From: Rhinopomastus cyanomelas
Lineage: Eukaryota > Chordata > Aves > Bucerotiformes > Rhinopomastidae
Reading direction: 5' to 3'
NCBI GenBank assembly: GCA_013400115.1
Contig: VXBP01001109.1
Coordinates: 620,001 to 684,000 of the forward strand
DNA length: 64,000 nt
The notes under the pieces are model-generated. The model was not told the DNA's origin and made no database searches. It saw only the letters and a program-made list of their open reading frames with translations. Of this stretch, positions 54,876 through 64,000 are shown in pieces (position 1 is the first letter of the stretch; each line of letters starts with the position of its first letter). The translations under genes were made by a program, and so were the position numbers.

Positions 54876-57800
54876 AATCTCACATACTAAATAGTCAGCT
54901 CTGGATCTTTCTCCCCTAGAAAGCAGTTCTGGTTCTGCCCATTGGCTTTTGCCTCAAGATCACATTCTGCACAACTGCTGCCCATCTGTATCTCCTAACT
55001 CCTGCACGGAACAGGCTAGCAGTGCTGTCTTCCATAATGTCACTTATGGTCTAGCACAATAAAGGGTGAGGAAGGGTCTGCGAGTGCTGCAAGAACACAT
55101 TCAAAGCTTGATTCTTATTTCTCTTCAATCTCATTTATAACAACAGACATTACAAACTATATGAAATCTGCCTGTGTCCACATTCTCTCTTACTCAGAGG
55201 TCAGGTCCAGCTGCCAATACACCTTAGAGTGCCCCAAAATAACTCAAGAGAGAACTATTGTAGTGGTCCTACGTATATATCCATTCCACTTAAAAGCAGA
55301 CAGGTGATGAGGAAGAAGTCATCTTACACTGGCCAAGAAATGAGAAAATCCATAAGCCTTGCAGATGCAGTGCTCTCTTTCTCCTGATTGCATGTATGGC
55401 TCTACAAACTTCTGTAATCCAGGCAGAAACTCCTACAGCTTTACCTGGAATAGGGAGCTGAACAAACATTACAAGGAAAATAAAAGCCTCTAAAAATATA
55501 CTTATTTATTGAAGAAAAAGATCAATACAGTGTTAGTGCTCCTCATGTGATTTAGTGCTACTTTGTCTCTTTAGGATGACACAAGTTCATCGTGTTGGTC
55601 TATTTGATTACAATCTTTTTCTGTTTATGGTTGAGCACAGAACAAACAGGTTTAGAACTGTCAGCACATAAGTTACTGCCAATGTTGCCCTGGGGTGACA
55701 TTAACTCCTATACCTAATTTTTCTTCTTTTAAAATTATTTTTTAATTAATAGACCTTCTTACACGTATACGTGTAGCATTTTCTGGTTTAGCTGACACGG
55801 TCTCCTTTGGGGGCTTTCCCTATGGGTACTGGGGAGAGAGATTGATGAATTAGAATTTGATGAAGGTAGTTATGGCAGCAGAAACTGAGAAATGAAGTAT
55901 TTGCAAAATGCCAGAGGTGAAGGAATGGGATACACATGATTAGAGTTGCTATAAAATCAAAGCTGTCAAGGCAACAACAGCAGTAAAAGAGAAATAGTCA
56001 AGCAATGTCGGCTTCCCCAGAACATCCAGCGGTGCCATGAAGCGTATTTTTAGGCAAGTCTGTTTAGGAGTGCCGGGCGTTTAGACTGGTTATTTTCTCA
56101 CTGGCTACAAAAAAACCCACGTGTTGAACTACAAACATTTTTTGCTCCAGGAATTCATCCAGGACGATTGGGGATTGCAATTTCCTAATGGCTTTCACAT
56201 TGCAAACCCTTACAGCAGCCAACAACTAGGATGGGCTGAGTGGAGGAAAGGTAAAGAACCTGGAGAAAAGAAAGTGCCACAGAGAGAAACTGGCTTCGCA
56301 AAGGGCTGAATTAAGCAGGATGTAAAGGATGGCTTTAACACAAAGAACATTTCCTTGTGGTCAAGAGCACAGAGTCAAGTCTTTGGAGTACCTGAGTCAG
56401 CAGCCCTTCAAGTAAGATGGGACAAAAGAGGACCCAGAAACAAATTGGGCTCTTCTATATAATCTGTACTTCGTTTTTGAAGCATGATTTTCACTTTTGT
56501 ACGTTTGTTTCCAAATTCATTGACAAAAATGTAATGTTTTCCTTCTAAAAGGAAACAGACTTCTAAAAGGAGTCTATTTTCATCTTTAAGACTAGGAAGG
56601 ATGGGGGAATGTGTCCAAAACACACTACTCCAAAGAGGAGGGAAAGGAACTCCAACCCTAAGTGCAGCTTTGTGATGCAGACAAAACCCTGTGGGTAGCT
56701 CTTGTACTGGAGAACCTCAGACTATACCTATACTGCTGCATATCACCTAAAGTCCCTCTGGCCAAAGGTTAGGTAGGCAACGGACAGACAGCTCTCACAC
56801 CAGATAAATTCATGTTACTCTTTTTTTCTGTGCTATGAGTAGCTTTTGAGAAAGAACCAAAGTGTATTTTATGTGTCCACTTCAGGAATGAACTACAGGG
56901 AAGAGCAAAAGAAGATGATGACCGCACGAGGAAGAAAAACCACCAGAAATGAAAATATCAGATACAAGTGGTACAAAGACAATCACAGTGAAAACTGCTT
57001 AAAGTTACTTACAGGTGTTAGCATGAAGCAAGAGATACAGAAGAGGAAACCAGACTTGCTTTTAAAAAGATAGCACTGAAGCTTCCATGCTTATGGCTCA
57101 GATAGAGCACCTTTATCTGCTAGCCTGGGGGAATAACATATCCCTCACATGGAAAACCTCAAAAGGTGCAGAGCAGTGATGACAAACAGATCTGGTGGCT
57201 GGTGTCACATTTGTTGTCGAAAGATCCAAGCCCTACTGCTCTTTTGTGCCAGTCTGGATCTCTGACAGCACTCAAGCAGACACAGTAGCCAATAGTTTGC
57301 AAGAAGGCTGACAAAAAAATTTCATCAGAACCAGATGAGAATTGACGTGATTCCAGGTTTTATCGTAAACCTCGAACTCAGACCAGACTTGTCCAAAATG
57401 TTTTCAGTGACTCATTCCAAATGTTCACCTTGACTTTTTCAGTGAAGCCAGTAACATATGGATTTGTTTATGCGTGGAATGAGGAAGGGGTTTAGTTTGA
57501 CTCAGGGATTCAAAAGCAAGAACAAAAAATGCAAACCAAGAGCAGGTATGGATTCTGCAGCTGCATCTAGAACCACACTAACACAGGACCCACGCTAAGG
57601 GAGGCAAAACAAATATTGTCCTAGAAGTCTCCTAGAAGAGTACTGGAGTAACATGGTTAAACACAGGCTCTACTGTTTTACATTCCACCTTTCCTCTCCA
57701 CCCAACAGTGAAGTAAAGGATTTCAGGTTTAGCCCTGGGATCAGCAAAACTTTCTCAGTCACATTGCCAGGTTGGTGGCTTCTCCCAGCACAGAAATTGC

Positions 57801-58455
57801 AGCAACACACTGGTTTCCATAGTGACAGGACGATGTTATGGAGGGTGGAGACTTCCCCTCCTCAAGGGGAGAGGTGGGCTGCAATGGAGAGAGCACTTAC
57901 CTGGGAGTGAAGTGCCTCCACGGAACAATCAGGTACTAGAACTTCTCCTCAAGTGGGGGCTTTGCTCTTAATGTAGTCCTGCCATTAAAGCTGAGATTTC
58001 AAGAGTGTCTAGAAATACCTAATCCTAACGGGAGTTTGGGCAACAAAACCATTAAGGTTTATTTTTCAGCTTAGAAAGATAGAAGATGTTAAATATGAAG
58101 CTTTTTTGTGAAGACTTTATATAATGCAAGCATTTACATTTTATTAAGCAATTTCCCCACTTTGTATTAAATGAAGTTTTGATGAGCACAGTAAAGTACC
58201 CTTCCTGAACACAATGTGCTGGCACTTGTGATGTACGCTAGACTATTCACATCCCCATCTGTTCAGAAGACACTGTCTTCTCCTTTGTTCCTTAGAGCTT
58301 TTTATGTTCTCCTCATTATGTATCCTCAACACTAGTGGTCCATTTTGGACACTAAAGTATTTCTCACATTCTAGTGCAGACTTCATGTTATCTAGGTTTT
58401 ACTTTCCACTTCCCTGAAAGCTTTACAGACCTAGAGGCCATCTCACTGAAAGCAA
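54876..58455. other. Non-coding stretch, no gene seen
   Basis: About 3.6 kb of unique-looking DNA. Frames up to 85 codons (57653-57910) carry no recognisable motif. Includes the 16-bp palindrome at 55760. Confidence 0.5.
55760..55775. repeat. Perfect 16-bp palindrome
   Basis: TACACGTATACGTGTA reads the same on both strands and is alternating purine-pyrimidine apart from the ends. It is a possible cruciform, Z-DNA or dimer-binding site with ACGT cores. Confidence 0.9.
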
Positions 58456-58490
58456 CTCACAGAACATTAGGGATTGGAAGTGACCTCAAA
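58456..58490 (-). mobile_element. CR1 LINE 3' stub ending at an unresolved base
   Basis: ACTCACAGAACATTAGGGAT, TGGAAGTGACCTCAAA is the tail and one arm of a type-J 3' hairpin. The match ends exactly at the single N at 58491, and unrelated sequence follows. Confidence 0.85.
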
Positions 58491-58491
58491 N
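58491..58491. other. Unresolved base (N)
   Basis: The only ambiguous base in the window. It sits at the point where a CR1 copy breaks off, so it may mark a collapsed or closed assembly gap and not one uncertain nucleotide. Confidence 0.9.
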
Positions 58492-59539
58492 CTCATTGTT
58501 TATCCATTATGTTCAAGCTCATTGAAACTTTGTTCAGTAGAGCACAGTGATTTGAATCAGGAAACGAAAATTAAGCTGCTCCTACAAACTAATTTTAAGA
58601 AGGCAATACTAAATCAAAACAAACAGTAATTGCTTTTGTTTCCATTCAGTCACTGGATGTGATTTTCTAGGTCCATTGTGTAGACTCTTAAGTTGAGGCA
58701 GCTAGTTAAAGGATAAGATTTAAGCTGAAATAACAAGCTTGCTCAGGTCTAGAGGGAACAGGCAGGGCAATGCAAAAACCAGACCTTTGGAACGTAAGAA
58801 ATTCACCTGATACTGTATTTACCAGCGCAAGGATCTTTCCAATTTGCTGCAGTCTAAAGCCTGTGGGCAAACCTCTACATTTTATAGGTCTTCAAACTGC
58901 ACTTCTGGTGACAAAACGCAAAGTGCAGACATTTGTTCTAGAGCAGTCTTTTGATTTTTTGACTTATTCAAATACAACACATTAAAAGGTGAGAGGTGGG
59001 ATCTCAAGCAAGGCACAAGATAATGCCCAGTGATGCAATGCTGCAAACACAGCAATTAACTATGTAAATAGATAAAAACCTCAGACAAAAATCCATTGTT
59101 CTGGAATCTAGCTCACAGAGACACACCGAGCTCCTGTGCTCACTGTACAAACATTCTCTCCTGCATCTGACATGCAGCCCTATTTGTCACACACAAAGAT
59201 ATTTCCCATGAGACAAAACAGCGCCGTAGGAATTTGCATGCGCTTGTAGCTCCAAAACCACCATAACAAGGAGACTTTAGCTGTGGAGGAATTACACCAT
59301 GAAAAGCTAGTTCCTGCTACCATAAAATTTACAGCATCCCTTCTCCACCGAAACAAAAGGCGCTCTCTGAAACTAGCTCTGTAAGCTACACTCCATATTG
59401 CATTAAGCATGTGAGGTTGGAAAGCTACCCCACAGCTCTAACAAACCAGTGTTTGGTCTGTGACAAAAAAAAAGTCACTTCGAAGTCTCAAATCATACTT
59501 TGATTGCTTGAGCCACAAAGGCAGATGATGGGTTTTAAG
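58492..59539. other. Non-coding stretch
   Basis: Unique-looking DNA. Short frames only (71-76 codons), no motif. Confidence 0.5.
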
Positions 59540-59803
59540 TGGCATCTAGTGATAGGATGAGGGACAATGGGTGTCAGCTGGAACATCAATATGAGAAAGA
59601 ACTTCTTCCCAGTGAGGGTGGTAGGGCACTAGAACGGGCTGATCAGGGAGGTTGTGGAGTCTCCTTCACTGGAGATGTTTAAGACCCGCCTGGATGTATT
59701 CCTGTGTGACTTGGTCTAGGTGATCCTGCTGTGGCAGGAGGATTGAACTAGATGACCTTTCGAGGTGCCTTCCAGTTCCTAATGTTCTGTGATTCTATGA
59801 TTT
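59540..59803 (+). mobile_element. CR1 LINE 3' fragment, type J, small deletion
   Basis: Plus-strand copy from GGCATCTAGTGATAGGATGA to the TTCTGTGATTCTATGATTT tail. About a dozen bases (the AGGAGGTTCCAC part) are missing after CTGGAAC. The second hairpin is altered (GGATTGAACT with TCCAGTTCCT), so its stem is imperfect. Confidence 0.94.
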
Positions 59804-61718
59804 AATGTTCGTTGTAAAGCATAATTTTTTCAATGACTGAATGTTTATGTGCATGAAGAAATGTGGGTTTGTAGTGATTTTGTGCACTACAGATCACACT
59901 AAATTATAATCTCCATTTCTGTCTTTCCAAGCAGAATCTTTTTCCTGTTGAAAGGGATCATTCTTACTATTAATTCTGTCAAAATGGAAATGATGCACAA
60001 CACTGGTTTCCCTGAAAGTCACTGGTTCTACAGTGTCTTTAGGTCATGGTAGATCTGATATGACACGGTATGAAGTCCATCTGAAATAACAGGCTTTAAA
60101 ATGTACTCAGAGTATTATTTCTGTAGTTCTGCAACACTGAGGCTGTTCTTACACAAAAAAAGAAATCACAGCGTGAAAGCAATCATCTTCCTTCTACCAA
60201 CCTTCCTTCACCAGAAGCTCTTTGGCGAAACAAGACAGCCTGAGCGTTTAGCTACAGCTCTGTCTGTCCCAACGTTCCTACCTGGAAGCTGTAATGCAGT
60301 AACTATCACAACCCAGATCTGATGCCAAAAACCTGGGGTTTATTTTGTTTTAAGTGAAGTGTTCGGGGGTTTTCTTCAGGCATTCTAGTTTTGCTTTCAT
60401 ACTTTGGAAGTCCAGAATATCAGGAGAGACAATCTTTGCACGAAATAATTTTAAAAGTCATACAACAAACAGAGCATGAACCGTTATTTCCCACAAATAA
60501 ATATTAACTATTCTTAAAATTAGTAGGAAAATAAATTTTACTCTATTTTCCACTGATTATTTTTGTTTTGCTGGGCTTCCTGGATCTAATCAGAGATGGA
60601 AGCAGATCTGAGGAACGCTGGAAAAGAGCCAGGCAAGGATGTTGAAGTTTGGTCAGAAATATTAAGTGTTAGGGTCTGAAAACCAAGTGTGTTCTGCAAA
60701 AATGGCTAATGCAGCAGTGCAGACTTAAGGTTGTAAGATGAGAGACCTGTTGGCAACCGCAGTGAAAACCTGGAGGACAGCTCCTGAGGATTATAATGAA
60801 CACAGGGAATCTCCCGGTCGGAACAACATTCTGTAGTTTAGCTCTGGCAAAATTATCCCAGCACTTGGCAAACATCTCCCACAACGTGCACACTGTCCCA
60901 TGGGAGAGCATCCCTGTGCAATGTTCTTTGTCCCGTTTGCATCTTCCCTAAAGATGCCTCTCTCCTAAACAGCATATGTCTGACCACAAGTTGAATCTTC
61001 TGGACTGATGACAGCAGCATAAAGACTAAAGATGGAAACTCTCCGAAGATCGATTCAACTTAACAGCGTGAAACTATCGTACAGGGTGCAGAGGGTATCT
61101 TCCCAGAAAATGACTAATAAACAAATGTGATCCTAAATGAACAATGGTATGAAAAATATACCTGGTATTTCTACAGAGTGGTAAAAAGGCAGCTCTTCAA
61201 AGGTTCTAAAGTTATTACAGCTATCACAGTTTGTCCTTAAAATAAGGTTTTTCTAACGAAAGGAGACAGATATTACTTGTGGTTTGGCAGCTGAACTGAA
61301 TGAGGAAAATGTTCTTAAAAATAGTTTAAGACAAACAAAATTTAAAGTGATTAGGACTTTGGTTGCTAAAATGCAAATAGCTCTTTTTTTCTTCTATCAA
61401 ATTGCAAAGAAAATGAGAGGCCAGACACCCACCTCAGAGAAGTACCTCTTTTTGACAAATAGACCAGCTGCTAAGAAGTTCCACCTGGCACATGGGAAAT
61501 ATTGCTTCAGCATCTACCTCCGGCTAAAAAGAGCCAAATCCATTCTTCTAAAACATGCCCTAACCATCAGGCTAGAGGGTAAACCTTGAACTCAGATTCT
61601 CAGTGTAAAAAACTAAATGAAATTTCATACAAAGCTTGTAAGATACGAGAAAGAAGTGCCTTTTCAAATGCACACTTATTTCCAATACTCAGATATCCAT
61701 GTAAGATTTACACACTGC
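59804..61718. other. Non-coding stretch, no gene seen
   Basis: About 1.9 kb of unique-looking sequence. The 101-codon plus-strand frame at 61284-61589 is lysine-rich but matches no family and has no splice or promoter context. Confidence 0.5.
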
Positions 61719-61970
61719 AGAATCACACAATCACAGAACATTAGGGATTGGAAGGGACCTCATAAGATCATCCAGTCCAATCCCCCTGCCAGGGCAGGAT
61801 CACATAGACCAAGTCGCACAGGAACACATCCAGGTGGGTTTTAAACATCTCCAGAGAAGGAGACTCCAACCCATCCGGACAGCCTGTTCCAGTGCTCCGT
61901 CACCCTCACTGAGAAGTGACTTCTGATACTTATGTGTAACCTCCTGTGTTCCAGCTGACACCCTCTGCCA
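61719..61970 (-). mobile_element. CR1 LINE 3' fragment, type J
   Basis: A ~250-bp minus-strand copy. Tail GAATCACACAATCACAGAAC, both hairpins (first CCTGCCCTGGCAGG in sense), ORF2 stop, and upstream codons to the CAGCTGGAACACAGGAGGTT segment in sense, where it is truncated. It has small deletions (for example ACTGAGAAGTGAC on plus). Confidence 0.93.
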
Positions 61971-62659
61971 CAGAAAACATTGGATTTGAACTTGTCTTCT
62001 GCCTTTGGAACTGAAAAAAATAGACATTTAAGGGTTTCCCTCCTCTCTTTGTACATATAGTGATTAAGACACACCTAAAACTTCACAGAACCACCTTACG
62101 TGAGCTCCCATCCCTTTGTTCAGGTGTCTGTGTGCGTATACGTATAATGTGCATTAACATGTGTGTGTTACTATATAGGGCACACATAACATACATGTGT
62201 GTGCATCTACACATACATGAGAACCCATCTTTGATCTCCCACACCTTGAACAAACACATATTTCTGAACTATTCAGTGCAAAGCTAACAGCAAACTGAAA
62301 ACTAAACTACAATCACTACAGATAATTTGTTTATTGAGATAATGCCAAGCAGACGTTACTACAAAAGATAACGCGTGACAGTCGCCACAACTTTTCCAGT
62401 GAAGGCTAGGGAGGAGTCAGATGGAGCTGACGCAAGCCTTCATGGACTGCTGTGATTGGCTTTGCAGCACTCTGAAGTTTGGGGCAGCAAAACCACACCA
62501 TCATGCAGAGGAGTATCTGGCTCTAAGCCTTTATGCTTTCAGCAGCTGGAAATAAGATGAATATAGTTTTGAATAAGAACAAGGAACTTGTGTTCGAGTG
62601 CCTGATAGGCTTTCAAAATGAGGTCCAAGTAGCTGAGTGTAAAGCTACTGATTTCTGTA
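61971..62659. other. Non-coding stretch with TG/CA-rich segment
   Basis: Unique-looking DNA. At 62126-62220 it is rich in TG, CA, CG and TA steps (GTGTGCGTATACGTATAATG, ACATGTGTGTG, CATGTGTGTGCATC), i.e. long alternating purine-pyrimidine runs. A 75-codon frame there is a by-product of that composition. Confidence 0.6.
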
Positions 62660-62840
62660 CAGTGCCCAGAGCACTGGAACAGGCTGCCCAGGGTGGGTTG
62701 TGGAGTCTCCTTCTCTGGAGATGTTTAAACCCACCTGGACATGTTCCTGTGCGACTTGGTCTAGGTGGTCCTGCTGTGGTGGGGGGATTGGACTGGATGA
62801 TCTTTCGAGGTCCCTTCCAATCACTAATGTTCTGTGATTC
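62660..62840 (+). mobile_element. CR1 LINE 3' fragment, type J
   Basis: A ~180-bp plus-strand copy from CAGAGCACTGGAACAGGCTG through GCGACTTGGTCTAG, CCTGCTGTGGTGGGG, GGGATTGGACTGGATGATC and TCCAATCACTAATGTTCTGT. Both hairpins carry one weakening change. 5'-truncated. Confidence 0.94.
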
Positions 62841-63843
62841 ATATAACAGAGACTTTTGCAAAAATCTAAACTCTTGCAGGGATGCTGGGATCCTTTCATG
62901 TACTTAACGCCTCTCCTGCCCTGCTAAGTGAGAACTGGAATGCCACAGCACAATGTTCTTGTAAAGAAAACTAGCTTATCAAAAATTTACAGTTGGTTCT
63001 ATTTTTAAAAATTCAGGAAGGAATAAGTGTTAAATAAACATAAACCAGAGGTATCTAAAGTAGTCAAAGTTGTAACAGTTCCATGGGTTTTTTCCCATAT
63101 ATTCAAAGCAGTTGTAGGAGAAGTTGCTTGAAATGCAATTACTGAGAGAAGTTTGAGAGGAGAGCTTGACAATTCCCTTCAATAAAAATATTTATTGTTA
63201 TTTTACTGGTCTGAGAATGTCATGATTTTTCCTTTGGGGCCCGAATTGCACCTTAAAACCTCAATAGATCATAACTGTTAGGTTATTATAAAATGTTGAC
63301 AGATAACGCTGGGATTTGTGAAAGCTCCATATGAATTTTACCTTTAATTTCTGTTAACATCTGACAGAGCTTCATGACATTAGAACCACAAAGTTCATTG
63401 AAATTCAGCGGCAGCTAAGTACCTTGCATACATTTCCCATTTACAGCTAACACTTGTACATCTCTTGACACAAAGATTGAAAACGAATCTTGTCAAGCGC
63501 TGCAAGAAGTGCACTGTGTTTTATTTCACAGTGAAGCCCAACCATCAAGGGGCCTTTGTGTTTGGTAAATTACTCCAGTTGGGCACAGGAAGGATTTTTA
63601 ATTGGTTTGCATTTCTCCTGTTCTGACAATGTTACATCAAACACATCAAAACACAAACAAACAAGTGCGGTTGCCCCCAAGGTGGCCTGTCAGCGGCAGA
63701 GTTCCTGGAGATTATTACCAAAGCCATGAAGGGTTCATACCAACAGCTTCTGGAGTTTTTAAAATTTATTTATATAATAAAGTATGGACAAGCTTTGTGA
63801 GTTATGAATCAATATTCAACGAATTCTAGTTTTCCTGATGGGT
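62841..63843. other. AT-rich non-coding stretch
   Basis: About 1 kb of unique-looking AT-rich sequence with no recognised gene or repeat. Confidence 0.5.
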
Positions 63844-64000
63844 ATCACAGAATCACGGAATCATTAGGGATTGAAAGGGACCTCAAAAGATCACCTAGAC
63901 CAATCCCCCTGCCCCAGCAGAATCACCTAGATCAAGTCACACAGGAACATGCTCAAGCGGGTCTTAAACATCTCCAGTGAAGGAGACTCCACAACCTCCC
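63844..64000 (-). mobile_element. CR1 LINE 3' fragment, type J, cut by window end
   Basis: The minus-strand copy starts with TCACAGAATCACGGAATCAT on plus. It has both hairpins (arm altered to GGGATTGAAA), the ORF2 stop region and upstream codons as far as GGGAGGTTGTGGAGTCTCCT in sense, and continues past the end of the window. Confidence 0.94.

Noticed and set aside
61284..61589. 101-codon lysine-rich plus-strand frame
   Set aside because: AT-rich composition produces Lys codons. No family recognised and no gene context.
62533..62907. 124-codon plus-strand frame
   Set aside because: The centre runs through the CR1 at 62660-62840 out of the ORF2 register.

Overview
The window is bird nuclear DNA and I can support no protein-coding or RNA gene in it. 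The organism call rests on roughly 37 fragments of CR1 LINEs, the dominant avian retrotransposon. They are recognised by their 3' signature: the end of ORF2 (C-D-L-V-stop), the CCTGCTGTGGCAGG hairpin, GGATTGGA...TCCAATCC, and an ATTCTATGATT-type tail. There are also two solo LTRs of a common avian endogenous retrovirus family (TGTCCTGNNTTCAGCTGGGAT at the 5' end, AAACCAYRAYCA at the 3' end). By my rough tally CR1 makes up about 13% of the window. Most copies belong to one closely related group, called 'type J' here. That load of similar copies fits lineages known for CR1 expansion, such as woodpeckers and relatives (Piciformes) or hornbills and hoopoes. The clade is inference; 'bird' is secure.

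Layout. 1-9.0 kb: AT-rich unique DNA with two type-J CR1 copies and a CpG-retaining, enhancer-like block near 8.2-8.6 kb. 9.0-10.2 kb: the oldest and longest CR1 relic, with ORF2 pieces on either side of a large internal deletion. 10-18 kb: unique DNA with a 42-bp tandem duplication (11.9 kb), one 525-bp CR1 and a second CpG-rich block (17.5-17.7 kb). 18-23 kb: a CR1 cluster of several subfamilies, two of them abutting others. 23-29 kb: mostly unique, a few CR1 copies. 29.8-30.07 kb: a four-unit 62-bp minisatellite. 30-39 kb: unique DNA plus CR1 stubs, including one whose 3' UTR is tandemly doubled (36.2-36.4 kb). 40.3-40.6 kb: solo LTR, minus strand. 41-45 kb: a repeat cluster, another CpG-retaining block and a very AT-rich stretch. 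45.3-46.0 kb: a type-J CR1 joined to a longer copy of a second CR1 family. 48.7-49.1 kb: CpG-retaining block. 49.7-50.2 kb: solo LTR, plus strand. 50.7-52.3 kb: dense CR1, including a head-to-head pair, an internally deleted copy and an ancient reverse-transcriptase fragment. 52-64 kb: unique DNA with scattered CR1 copies; one unresolved base at 58491; the window ends inside a CR1.

No operon-like or cooperating gene system is present. The longest open frame is 158 codons and I do not believe it is a gene. The window is best read as intergenic or large-intron DNA. What is worth following up is CR1 biology (junctions between copies, doubled and deleted 3' ends, truncation near the ORF2 stop, a shared two-hairpin 3' UTR) and four candidate regulatory blocks that keep CpGs in AT-rich surroundings.
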